Assembly (NCBI GenBank): GCA_003647825.1
Contig: QMNP01000113.1
Location: 1 to 6,007 of the forward strand
Reading direction: 5' to 3'
DNA length: 6,007 bases
Origin: Candidatus Cloacimonadota bacterium
Lineage (GTDB): Bacteria; Cloacimonadota; Cloacimonadia; Cloacimonadales; TCS61
A model generated the notes under the pieces. It searched no databases, was not told the origin of the DNA, and saw only the letters and a program-made list of their open reading frames with translations. The number at the start of each line of letters is the position of its first letter. The stretch's first letter is position 1. A program made the translations under genes and the position numbers. Shown in pieces: positions 1 to 6,007 of the stretch.

Positions 1-1043
1 ATCCGGAATTGGATATTTTGCCGCATTTGATTCATTATGTATTTACATATTTTGCTGACATTTTTTTTATAATATAATAATAATAAAGCAATTACAATTA
101 AAATGAAAATGGCAAAGATGGTAAAATGTATTGCTTTTTTATGGTAATAATTCAGGGCGCCTTTGTGTAATTTCAGTGTCATTCCCCGTTGGGAAGTACT
201 TAATGAAATCTTTGCTGCAATTGGATGTGCATTCTTAAGGATTGATCTGTTGCTATAGACTGCATAACAAACCTTTTCTGCTAATAGTGGTGATAGCTGT
301 GAACTTGCTACAAGTAATGCTTTAACACCGGCAGCACTAACCGGTTTTGTTTGACCTGAATAAGTATTAGCGGGAATTGTGGATGCAACGAAATATGGAT
401 ATTTATCACGCAGAGTTAGCAGCGTTTCTTTGCTTAAAGGGATGAAATTTACCGATTCGGAGAGATCTTCCAGAAGAGAAAACTTAAGACCGGCTGTAAT
501 GAAGGCAGCACTTATCTCATTTTGCAGAAAACCATTTTTGATCTCAGAAAAAGCCAGATTTTTCTGAGTGAAATCTTTACCCTTTAAATTTGAAGCCCTT
601 AAGATATCAATTGCATTTCGCAGTGTTCCGCTATTTATTTCACCAACTGCTATTGGCTCATCCTGTAGATCAGATATTTCCTGAATGAAGAGGTCTTTTT
701 TTCCGACTATTTGAATTACTTCAGTATAAAGAGAAGCCAGGCCGCGAAGAGTTTCAATTTGCTGTTCACCATTGGAAAAATTATAGGCAATGTCGTTTTG
801 CATGAAGGCAAGATCAGCTTGTTTATTGTTTATCAGTTCAGCATTCTCATTTGATCCGGATGTTTGTAATACAATTACATCCAGGTTGCTGTTCTCATCT
901 TCCAGGATAGTTTCCAAAGCTTTGCCAAGCTTAAAATAAACACCATCTTTGTTGCCGGCAGCAATAGTTAATGTGGTTTGCTCTACGCTAAAAAGTGAGA
1001 ACGATAATATCAGTATCAGCAGAAAAACTAGCCTATATTTCAT
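1..1043 (-). CDS. TAXI-family periplasmic receptor with C-terminal transmembrane helix (partial, 3' end outside window)
   Basis: The reading frame is open for 347 codons from the ATG at 1043 to the window edge, so the C-terminus is missing. An in-frame TAG lies two codons upstream (1050-1052) and AGGAAA (1051-1046) precedes the ATG, which fixes the start. Residues 1-19 or so form a signal peptide (MKYR, then a hydrophobic run ending near FSLFS). Residues 25-300 carry TAXI (TRAP-associated extracytoplasmic immunogenic) hallmarks: LTIAAGNKDGVYFKLGKAL (25-43), TSGSNENAELI with ADLAFMQND (61-84), LRGLASLYTEV (99-109), IAVGEINSGTLRNA (131-144) and the closing LHKGALNYYHK (292-302), which matches the family's usual LHPGA.YYKE with K for P. 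TAXI proteins bind small solutes, often organic acids, for TRAP transporters. Unlike a free receptor, this one continues into a transmembrane helix (about 304-325, plus-strand 69-134) and a basic KKNVSKICK tail. It could be a membrane-tethered receptor or the sensor half of a signalling protein. Family assignment is confident; ligand and role are not visible. Confidence 0.9.
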   Translation of the reverse strand, partial: MKYRLVFLLILILSFSLFSVEQTTLTIAAGNKDGVYFKLGKALETILEDENSNLDVIVLQTSGSNENAELINNKQADLAFMQNDIAYNFSNGEQQIETLRGLASLYTEVIQIVGKKDLFIQEISDLQDEPIAVGEINSGTLRNAIDILRASNLKGKDFTQKNLAFSEIKNGFLQNEISAAFITAGLKFSLLEDLSESVNFIPLSKETLLTLRDKYPYFVASTIPANTYSGQTKPVSAAGVKALLVASSQLSPLLAEKVCYAVYSNRSILKNAHPIAAKISLSTSQRGMTLKLHKGALNYYHKKAIHFTIFAIFILIVIALLLLYYKKNVSKICKYIMNQMRQNIQFR

Positions 1044-1045
1044 AG

Positions 1046-1051
1046 TTTCCT
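1046..1051 (-). promoter_or_regulatory. Ribosome binding site of the TAXI gene
   Basis: On the minus strand AGGAAA lies just upstream of the ATG at 1043, with four bases between AGGA and the start codon. Together with the in-frame TAG at 1050-1052 it fixes the start. The upstream minus-strand sequence has a TTGACT box (1114-1109) but no convincing -10 box at the expected distance, so I do not call a promoter for this gene. Confidence 0.6.
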
Positions 1052-1177
1052 ATTTTAATTTAATTTTCTATAAAACTCTTGTATCTGCAAACTGTATTCA
1101 ACTATCTGAGTCAAGTAAAATAATTTGAATCCAGCAAAATTGCTTTTCCTGCTCTATCTTCCAAAGTCAATTCTAAG

Positions 1178-1206
1178 TTGACATGCAAAGTTAGATAAAA
1201 ACTATG
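1178..1206 (+). promoter_or_regulatory. Possible sigma70-type promoter for the TPR gene
   Basis: TTGACA at 1178-1183 is a perfect -35 consensus. Sixteen to seventeen bases downstream is AACTAT/ACTATG (1200-1206), a poor -10 match sharing only about half of TATAAT. The region is intergenic and upstream of the plus-strand gene starting at 1329. If the promoter is used, the leader would be roughly 115 nt. The left arm of an inverted repeat (1191-1200) lies in the spacer, as expected if a regulator bound there. Confidence is low because of the weak -10 box. Confidence 0.3.
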
Positions 1207-1240
1207 GAATATCTGAATAATTAGTATAAGTTTTATCTAA
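1191..1240. repeat. Perfect 10-bp inverted repeat in the divergent intergenic region (candidate operator)
   Basis: TTAGATAAAA (1191-1200) is repeated as its exact reverse complement TTTTATCTAA (1231-1240). The arms are 40 bp apart from start to start, with a 30-bp spacer. Allowing a one-base shift, similarity extends inward (AACTAT against the complement of TATAAG). The left arm sits between the putative -35 and -10 boxes of the TPR gene; the right arm would lie in its leader. It could be paired operator half-sites or an RNA stem if transcription starts further upstream. AT-richness makes chance repeats more likely here, which limits confidence. Confidence 0.45.
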
Positions 1241-1315
1241 TTAATAAATAGGAGTAAGTAGTTCTTGCTCGTGAAGATTGTTTGCTGTGCAAAGCGAACA
1301 TGATTTCCGACTTAT

Positions 1316-1321
1316 GGGAGG
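1316..1321 (+). promoter_or_regulatory. Strong Shine-Dalgarno that decides the TPR gene start
   Basis: GGGAGG lies seven bases before the ATG at 1329. The open frame extends upstream to a TTG at 1278 and an ATG at 1314, but neither has a comparable site, and the signal peptide begins immediately after 1329 (MRRVLILTFF). The 1329 start is therefore preferred. Confidence 0.8.
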
Positions 1322-1328
1322 TTGTAAA

Positions 1329-4300
1329 ATGAGAAGAGTGTTGATCCTTACTTTTTTTCTGCTGACAGTAACCTTATCGGCAGATCTCAGTTTTGGAAAA
1401 GATCTTTTCAATGATAGATTGTACGAAGAAGCAATTGTAGAATTTGAAAAAGTTGTGGCTGATGCTCCAACATCCGATGCAGCTCAGGAAGCCATTTTTC
1501 TGATCGGTAAAAGTTACGAGGCCCGAAAGTTGTTCGGAAGGTCTGAAAATAGTTTTATTAAACTCATTGAGGGTTTTCCCGGACTTTCTTTTAAAGATGA
1601 AGTTTTACACAATTTAGCAGTAGTTCAATTTGATCAGCAGAAATATAATAAAACAATTGAAACCTGCGAACTTCTGTTAAACAGATACCCGCTTTCAGAA
1701 TGGACTCGAGCTTCATTGGCTCTATATTTGGAAAGCTTTTATGAATTGGGCGAATACAATCAAATAATTATCAAAGCTAAGAAATTTGAAAGGAATTATG
1801 AAAAAGATAAGAATATTCCGGATGTTCTGCTGATTCTGGCCAGGGCTTATTTTGCAGATAATATCCCGGAAGAAGGTCGTAGTACATTAAAAAAAATAAC
1901 AGCAGAATTCGGGAATTTCAATGCAGCCTGGAAAGCGGTTGAATTGGAAGCTGAACTGGAAGAACAATCTTCTGGTATTGCCAAAGCATCAGAATTATTG
2001 GCTGCTAAGCTTACTGAAGATGTTCCCCGTACTTTTGAAGAACCGCTTCGCTATAAACTGGCAGAATATTATCGGAGTTTAAACAGATATGACCTTGCTT
2101 ATAATGAATTAAAAAAATTGATCGATAAATTCGATAGTTCAGCTGATCTTGATAAATACATTTTATTTTATTCAAATTGCCAGCTTCATTTGAATAAAGC
2201 TGATGAACTGGTAAAAGACAGGACTAACTTTAATAAAGTATTTCGTGAAAGTTCACTGAAATCAGATTATCTTCTCAATATTTCAAAAGCATATCTGCTC
2301 ATGTCTGAGACATCCAAAGCTAAAGCTCAAATAGACGATGCCCGTAAAGCAACCAACGATTTACATACTCTATATAAATGCGATAGATTATATGCAGATA
2401 TTTTGCTGAATGAAGGTAAAATAGCAATGGCTCTTGATTCGTATAAACTTTTATTGAATTCTTCTTTTGCCGATCAAAATGATTTATTAATGGTTCTGGG
2501 TGATATTTATTACGATAAATTTTCTCAATTTTCTGCAGCTCGAAAATATTATCAAAGGATCACAACAGGTTACACAGAGCCGGTGTTACTTGCCAAAGCG
2601 TATTTCAAGATTGCTCAATGTTATGAACAGCAGGCTAAATATAATGAGGCAATAGAGGAGTTGAATCAGGTAAATTTAGAAGATCTACCGGATGAAGGAT
2701 TAAAAGAAAAAATTGAGAATAGAAGAAATTATTTGATCCGTTTCAAACAAAAAGATTTTGAAAATGCCTTTAATTCTCTGATGCAGACTTTATTAACATA
2801 TTCAGAAAATGGTAATAAACAGAAGATGCAGAATGAACTTGTAAAGATAATGGCAGATGATCTGAAAGAGTATGATAAAACGCTGCAATTATTGAAGGGA
2901 GATAATACTTCCGAAGGATTATATACTAAGGCAAAGCTGTATCTGAAAATGATAGCGAAGCTGAAGGCAGAATCAAATACAGCTACTTTGTTCGCCAAGA
3001 TTTCCGACCTGAATGGATTGATTGATAAACTTAAAACCTTAAAGAAAAACGAATGGGTGGATGAAATTGAATTGAAGAAAATGCTTATTACTGCTGTTGA
3101 TATGGATGAAGTTTTGGTTGGGAAGATGGAGACTTTTATCATTAACTATCCTGCAGCTTCTGCTGCTAATGAATTCCGCTTTTTGATATTTGATTTTTAT
3201 AAAAATTCAAATCCTGAAAAAGCAGCTGAATTTGCCCAGAATTTACTGAATGATGATAGCATCCTGGAAGAGAATTATTTTGCTGCCAAGATTTTCCTGG
3301 CAGAATATTTTTACGAGCAAAATGAAAATGATAAAGCTCTTCAGAACTACCAGATCGCAGAATCTTATATTAATGTGTTTAAACCAGATGTGTATTTTCA
3401 TTATGCGGTAATCTTAAACGAATCCGGCCAAAGCGAAACAGCAGAACAGAAGCTTGCTTTTCTGGTTAACAACGCAGGGAATTATAGGAATTTTGCCGGA
3501 GTTATAGACTATTACAGTGATCTGCTACGTAAGAATGGAAAATTCGATATTGCCATAAAAGCGCAACTGATGCTTCCGGATGAACAGAGAAGTGATATGT
3601 TCTGGCAAAAGCTCTCTTCGGACTATTTGGAATTGAACGATAAGGAAAATGCTAAATTTGCTATCATGCATATTGTAGAAAAAGATTATCCAATCTTATT
3701 CTTACTTGGACAGCTGCAATTCGAAACGGGTGAACTGGAAATGGCTAAATATACTTTTGGTGAGCTGGTAAAGCAGAATAAAAATGACCTGAAAAATCAT
3801 GAATATTTAGGTGATATTGCCTTTTTGCAGGAAGAGTATCTTCTATCAGCTCAGGAGTATAAGATTATTATCGATAAACTTGGAAATAATTTCGCAGACT
3901 ATGAAGGAATAAAGGAGTTAGCATTACAGAATATCATTGCATTGTATCGTGTGCAGAACAGACCAAAGGCAGAAACATTAACGAAAAAATTTAAGAATTT
4001 ATTCAGCGCAGAAGAGATAAACGATATCGAATTGAACCGTGCAGTATATCATTCCAAAACAGATAAGAAAAAAGCAGAGAAGATCCTGTCGGGCTTGATA
4101 AAAGGGAAAAATGTATCTGTTCCGACAAAGATAAAATCTTATTTCTGGCGTGGAGTTATTTATTTAGAACAGAATAAACTTGATGAAGCAGCTGCAGATT
4201 TCTCTACAGTTGCGGGATCTATCGATCAGAAAATGAGCAATGAAGCTCATCTTAAATTGGGAACCATAACCTTCTCCCAGGAAAAATATCGTGAAGCTTT

Positions 4301-4832
4301 AGATCATTATTACACTGTTATTGAAAATGATGAAGATGGAAAACTTGCCTTTGATGCAGCCAGGAACTTTGCTTTTGTCTGCAAAACTATAGAAGAATGG
4401 CAAAAGGCGATTATGGCCTATGAAATCATAATAGAGCGTTGGGGAGATCAGGAACTGGAAGCCTCTACACTTTTTGATATTGCATTCTGTCATTACCGTG
4501 ACAAAAAATATGCCAATGCGGCAGAGATGTTTGCCAGAGCTATTCCGCTTCTTACCGAAAATGAGTTGAAAGCAGAAGCCCAATACTGGATCGGTGAATC
4601 TTATTTTGGACAGGAACTTTATGAAACTGCAGTTTCTGAATTCTTGAAAGTAGGTTACAATTACTCAGAATATGTCCAGTGGGCAGCCTCAGCCGAGTTA
4701 AAGGCTGGAGAGGCTTATTTGCGTATGAATAAGATCGAAAAGGCCAGAAGGATCTATGAACGTATTATTGAGAAATACGGACGCAGCAGTCAGTGGGGTT
4801 CAGAAGCTGCAAAACGATTGGAGAACTTGTAA
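1329..4832 (+). CDS. Large exported tetratricopeptide-repeat (TPR) protein, 1167 aa
   Basis: Residues 1-18 form a Sec signal peptide (MRR, a hydrophobic core, then TLSA with likely cleavage before D19), so the protein should enter the periplasm; no lipobox cysteine or other transmembrane segment is visible. The rest is TPR-like alpha-alpha repeats. Clear units lie near residues 24-45, 53-86, 90-122, 240-270, 352-385, 421-450, 788-820, 937-970, 973-1002, 1045-1077, 1083-1113 and 1120-1152, with degenerate ones between. Residues about 455-640 are charged and helical without obvious TPR consensus. Both ends resemble outer-membrane TPR proteins: the N-terminus recalls BamD, and the last repeats (AQYWIGESYFGQELYETAV onward, ending in AAKRLENL) recall CpoB/YbgF. 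TPR solenoids are protein-binding scaffolds; no catalytic domain is seen. A role in cell-envelope assembly or organisation is inference from localisation and fold. The gene stands alone behind its own leader, and a hairpin follows 3 nt after the TAA. Confidence 0.93.
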   Translation: MRRVLILTFFLLTVTLSADLSFGKDLFNDRLYEEAIVEFEKVVADAPTSDAAQEAIFLIGKSYEARKLFGRSENSFIKLIEGFPGLSFKDEVLHNLAVVQFDQQKYNKTIETCELLLNRYPLSEWTRASLALYLESFYELGEYNQIIIKAKKFERNYEKDKNIPDVLLILARAYFADNIPEEGRSTLKKITAEFGNFNAAWKAVELEAELEEQSSGIAKASELLAAKLTEDVPRTFEEPLRYKLAEYYRSLNRYDLAYNELKKLIDKFDSSADLDKYILFYSNCQLHLNKADELVKDRTNFNKVFRESSLKSDYLLNISKAYLLMSETSKAKAQIDDARKATNDLHTLYKCDRLYADILLNEGKIAMALDSYKLLLNSSFADQNDLLMVLGDIYYDKFSQFSAARKYYQRITTGYTEPVLLAKAYFKIAQCYEQQAKYNEAIEELNQVNLEDLPDEGLKEKIENRRNYLIRFKQKDFENAFNSLMQTLLTYSENGNKQKMQNELVKIMADDLKEYDKTLQLLKGDNTSEGLYTKAKLYLKMIAKLKAESNTATLFAKISDLNGLIDKLKTLKKNEWVDEIELKKMLITAVDMDEVLVGKMETFIINYPAASAANEFRFLIFDFYKNSNPEKAAEFAQNLLNDDSILEENYFAAKIFLAEYFYEQNENDKALQNYQIAESYINVFKPDVYFHYAVILNESGQSETAEQKLAFLVNNAGNYRNFAGVIDYYSDLLRKNGKFDIAIKAQLMLPDEQRSDMFWQKLSSDYLELNDKENAKFAIMHIVEKDYPILFLLGQLQFETGELEMAKYTFGELVKQNKNDLKNHEYLGDIAFLQEEYLLSAQEYKIIIDKLGNNFADYEGIKELALQNIIALYRVQNRPKAETLTKKFKNLFSAEEINDIELNRAVYHSKTDKKKAEKILSGLIKGKNVSVPTKIKSYFWRGVIYLEQNKLDEAAADFSTVAGSIDQKMSNEAHLKLGTITFSQEKYREALDHYYTVIENDEDGKLAFDAARNFAFVCKTIEEWQKAIMAYEIIIERWGDQELEASTLFDIAFCHYRDKKYANAAEMFARAIPLLTENELKAEAQYWIGESYFGQELYETAVSEFLKVGYNYSEYVQWAASAELKAGEAYLRMNKIEKARRIYERIIEKYGRSSQWGSEAAKRLENL

Positions 4833-4835
4833 ACC

Positions 4836-4862
4836 TTCGCAATGGTTAAAAACCCTTGCGAA
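4836..4862 (+). terminator. Hairpin directly after the TPR gene (possible terminator or repeat)
   Basis: TTCGCAA (4836-4842) pairs with TTGCGAA (4856-4862). After one T/C mismatch, GGTT (4844-4847) pairs with AACC (4851-4854) around an AAA loop. It begins 3 nt after the stop codon, a typical terminator position. The 3' side (TGGGTGTTATTAATAAAG) lacks a proper T-run, so intrinsic termination may be weak. It may instead protect the mRNA 3' end or be an intergenic repeat. Confidence 0.5.
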
Positions 4863-4885
4863 TGGGTGTTATTAATAAAGAATAG

Positions 4886-4905
4886 ATTTCCATTTTTATG
4901 GGAAT
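4886..4905. repeat. Second intergenic hairpin, REP-like, ending in GGGAATGACA
   Basis: ATTTCCAT (4886-4893) pairs with ATGGGAAT (4898-4905) over eight base pairs, one of them G-T, around a TTTT loop. The flank continues as GACA, giving GGGAATGACA (4900-4909), a motif I recall at the edges of short palindromic intergenic repeats in several bacterial genomes. No T-run follows, so it is a poor terminator. Copy number in this genome cannot be judged from one window. Confidence 0.4.
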
Positions 4906-4933
4906 GACAAAGCAGTGTAAAAATAATTATATT

Positions 4934-4996
4934 TCCTCCGCTCGTGTCATCCGTCGGTTGCCGGATACAGTCCTGAGCTCGTCGAAGGATGGAGGA
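4934..4996. repeat. Small intergenic element bounded by TCCTCC/GGAGGA (REP- or MITE-like)
   Basis: A 63-bp segment, visibly more GC-rich than its surroundings, starts with TCCTCC (4934-4939) and ends with the exact reverse complement GGAGGA (4991-4996). Inside are further inverted pairs: CATCC (4948-4952) with GGATG (4988-4992), ATCCG (4949-4953) with CGGAT (4962-4966), and TCCT (4971-4974) with AGGA (4986-4989). The right half, CCTGAGCTCGTCGAAGGAT (4972-4990), resembles a widely dispersed non-coding repeat whose other strand reads TCCTTCGACGAGCTCAGG. That resemblance is from memory. No target-site duplication is evident and it encodes nothing. Confidence 0.5.
4991..4996 (+). promoter_or_regulatory. 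Shine-Dalgarno of the EndoQ gene, inside the repeat element
   Basis: GGAGGA ends 11 nt before the ATG at 5008, slightly longer than the usual spacing. It is the only good site in this leader and coincides with the right terminal inverted repeat of the element at 4934-4996, so the ribosome binding site seems to be supplied by the repeat. An in-frame TAA at 5002-5004 rules out a start further upstream. Confidence 0.6.
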
Positions 4997-5007
4997 TTGG
5001 ATAACAA

Positions 5008-6007
5008 ATGAAACTAGCAGTTGATCTACACTCTCACTCCGGTTATGCCGGAGGAGTGGGACAAATCGAATTGAAAGCCGTTTCTGCTGCCATGAAGCTG
5101 AAAGGTATTGATGTTTTTGGTACTGGAGATTGTCTTTTTCCACCACGAACTGAAGAACTGAAAACGGAACTTAAACAGATAGAAGAAGGTTTGTATTCTT
5201 TGCCGTTTGATTCAAGTCGTTTTTTGCTGCAAACAGAAGTTATTTTTTCCACAAAACTTGCTCATAAAAAGAATAAAACCATTGCTCATCATATCATTCT
5301 TTTTCCCGATTTCAGTTCAATCTACAAAATGCAGGAATTAATGAACAAATGGGAAATGAAAAATACGATCGGACGTCCTTTTATTGTATCCAATTCTCAA
5401 ACAGAATTAGAAGATCAATTCGATCAAATTAATAATATTGACCCACTCTTGGAAATTATTCCGGCTCATGTAATGACACCGGATGGCATTCTGGGAAGTA
5501 AGAATGATCTCAAGGAAATGAGTGAGTTTTATGGCGGATTTCTTAACAAGATTAACTGTATAGAAACCGGTCTCAGTGCAGATCCTGTCATGCTGGAACG
5601 GATTCCAGATTTGAAAAATTTAACCTTTATCTCCAATAGTGACTGTCATAGTGCTGCGCTCAACCGTATTGGCCGCGAATTCACGATTTTAAATGTTAAG
5701 AGTGTTGATTACCCTTCCATAAATTCAGCTTTACGAAATAATCAGGTAGAGCTTACTGCTGAATTCAATCCGGCAGAAGGCCGATATTTTCTTACAGGAC
5801 ATCGGGCAAATCGTCCTAATCATGAATGCGAAATATTATTCCAACAAAATCCTCCAGCAGATCTTTTCTGCCCGATCTGCGGAAAGAAAATGAATCTGGG
5901 CGTACAGCAGCGCTGCCTGCAACTGCAGGATAAAACGATAATTCCAAGGAAGCGGAAATATAAACATCTTATTCCCCTGGTAGAAGTTATCGCAAATTCT
6001 TTTGGTG
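5008..6007 (+). CDS. Endonuclease Q (EndoQ)-family DNA repair nuclease, PHP domain (partial, 3' end outside window)
   Basis: The frame runs 333 codons from the ATG at 5008 to the window edge. EndoQ cuts DNA on the 5' side of deaminated bases such as uracil and hypoxanthine; it was characterised in Thermococcales and has bacterial homologues (YqxK-like, often annotated as helicase-related). The family signature is visible in order: DLHSHS (6-11), KGIDVFGTGD (32-41), EEGLY (59-63), TEV (76-78), AHHIILFPD (93-101), IGRPF (121-125), IIPAHVMTP (150-158), IETGLSADP (185-193), SNSDCHS (209-215), IGRE (221-224), LTAEFNPAEGRYFLTGHR (249-266), CPICGKKMNLGV (288-299) and HLIPLVEVIA (320-329). Likely PHP metal ligands are H8, H10, D41, E77, H94 or H95, H154, D212 and H214. 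C274, C288 and C291 probably belong to the zinc site. The usual GTGDFTHP box reads GTGDCLFP here, and the stretch before C274 seems longer than in the archaeal type. Family members are around 400 residues, so the C-terminal part is missing. Cytoplasmic; activity on deaminated DNA is inferred. Confidence 0.9.
   Translation, partial: MKLAVDLHSHSGYAGGVGQIELKAVSAAMKLKGIDVFGTGDCLFPPRTEELKTELKQIEEGLYSLPFDSSRFLLQTEVIFSTKLAHKKNKTIAHHIILFPDFSSIYKMQELMNKWEMKNTIGRPFIVSNSQTELEDQFDQINNIDPLLEIIPAHVMTPDGILGSKNDLKEMSEFYGGFLNKINCIETGLSADPVMLERIPDLKNLTFISNSDCHSAALNRIGREFTILNVKSVDYPSINSALRNNQVELTAEFNPAEGRYFLTGHRANRPNHECEILFQQNPPADLFCPICGKKMNLGVQQRCLQLQDKTIIPRKRKYKHLIPLVEVIANSFG

Noticed and set aside
60..90. 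T-run followed by an AT-rich TAATAATAATAA stretch that looks like a terminator or promoter
   Set aside because: On the minus strand it encodes the end of the transmembrane helix and the lysine tail (IALLLLYYKKN) in an uninterrupted frame, so codon composition explains it.
177..195. TGTCATTCCC followed by a 5-bp stem (TTCCC/GGGAA), sharing ten bases with the complement of 4900-4909
   Set aside because: It encodes the conserved C-terminal part of the TAXI domain (STSQRGMTL), so it is most likely a chance match and not a repeat insertion.
379..567. Plus-strand open frame of 62 codons
   Set aside because: It lies entirely antisense inside the TAXI coding region, which has clear family motifs, and it has no recognisable content of its own.
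1278..1328. N-terminal extension of the TPR gene from TTG 1278 or ATG 1314
   Set aside because: The extension would place 5 to 17 extra residues, including charged ones, before a normal signal peptide, and the strong GGGAGG points to the ATG at 1329.
2729..3142. Minus-strand open frame of 137 codons inside the TPR gene
   Set aside because: It is serine- and phenylalanine-rich, the typical reverse-complement shadow of lysine- and glutamate-rich coding sequence, and has no recognisable domain.
4299..4583. Minus-strand open frame of 94 codons inside the TPR gene
   Set aside because: It is antisense to well-conserved C-terminal TPR units and resembles no known protein.
4790..5252. Two overlapping minus-strand open frames across the intergenic region and the EndoQ start
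   Set aside because: They overlap conserved EndoQ motifs (DLHSHS, GTGD) and the repeat element, overlap each other, and have no family features.

Overview
The window comes from an AT-rich Gram-negative-type bacterium. Two of its three genes encode proteins with Sec-type signal peptides destined for the periplasm or outer membrane. A very long secreted TPR protein, a TAXI-type periplasmic receptor and a bacterial endonuclease Q homologue together would fit Cloacimonadota, Bacteroidota/Chlorobiota-like or related anaerobic lineages. That placement is a guess from gene content and style; no phylogenetic marker is present.

Layout. Positions 1-1043 (minus strand) hold a TAXI-family (TRAP-associated) periplasmic solute-binding or sensing protein. 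It is cut off at the window edge and, unusually for a free binding protein, continues into a C-terminal transmembrane helix. Positions 1044-1328 are a divergent intergenic region with a perfect TTGACA box, a perfect 10-bp inverted repeat with arms 40 bp apart, and a strong ribosome binding site for the next gene. Positions 1329-4832 (plus strand) encode a 1167-residue exported protein built almost entirely of TPR-like helical repeats. Positions 4833-5007 are a short intergenic region packed with structure: a hairpin 3 nt after the stop codon, a second hairpin ending in a GGGAATGACA motif, and an element bounded by TCCTCC/GGAGGA whose right end appears to serve as the Shine-Dalgarno of the next gene. 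Positions 5008-6007 (plus strand) hold the N-terminal 333 residues of an endonuclease Q (EndoQ)-type DNA repair nuclease, with PHP domain and zinc-binding site, cut off at the right edge.

How they work together. The three genes do not form a recognisable pathway. The TAXI gene is transcribed away from the other two. The TPR and EndoQ genes are codirectional but separated by 175 bp containing hairpins, so co-transcription is uncertain. I saw no tRNA, rRNA, CRISPR array or transposase gene. The points most worth following up are the membrane-anchored TAXI protein, the altered PHP motif of the EndoQ homologue, and the apparent use of a repeat element as its ribosome binding site.
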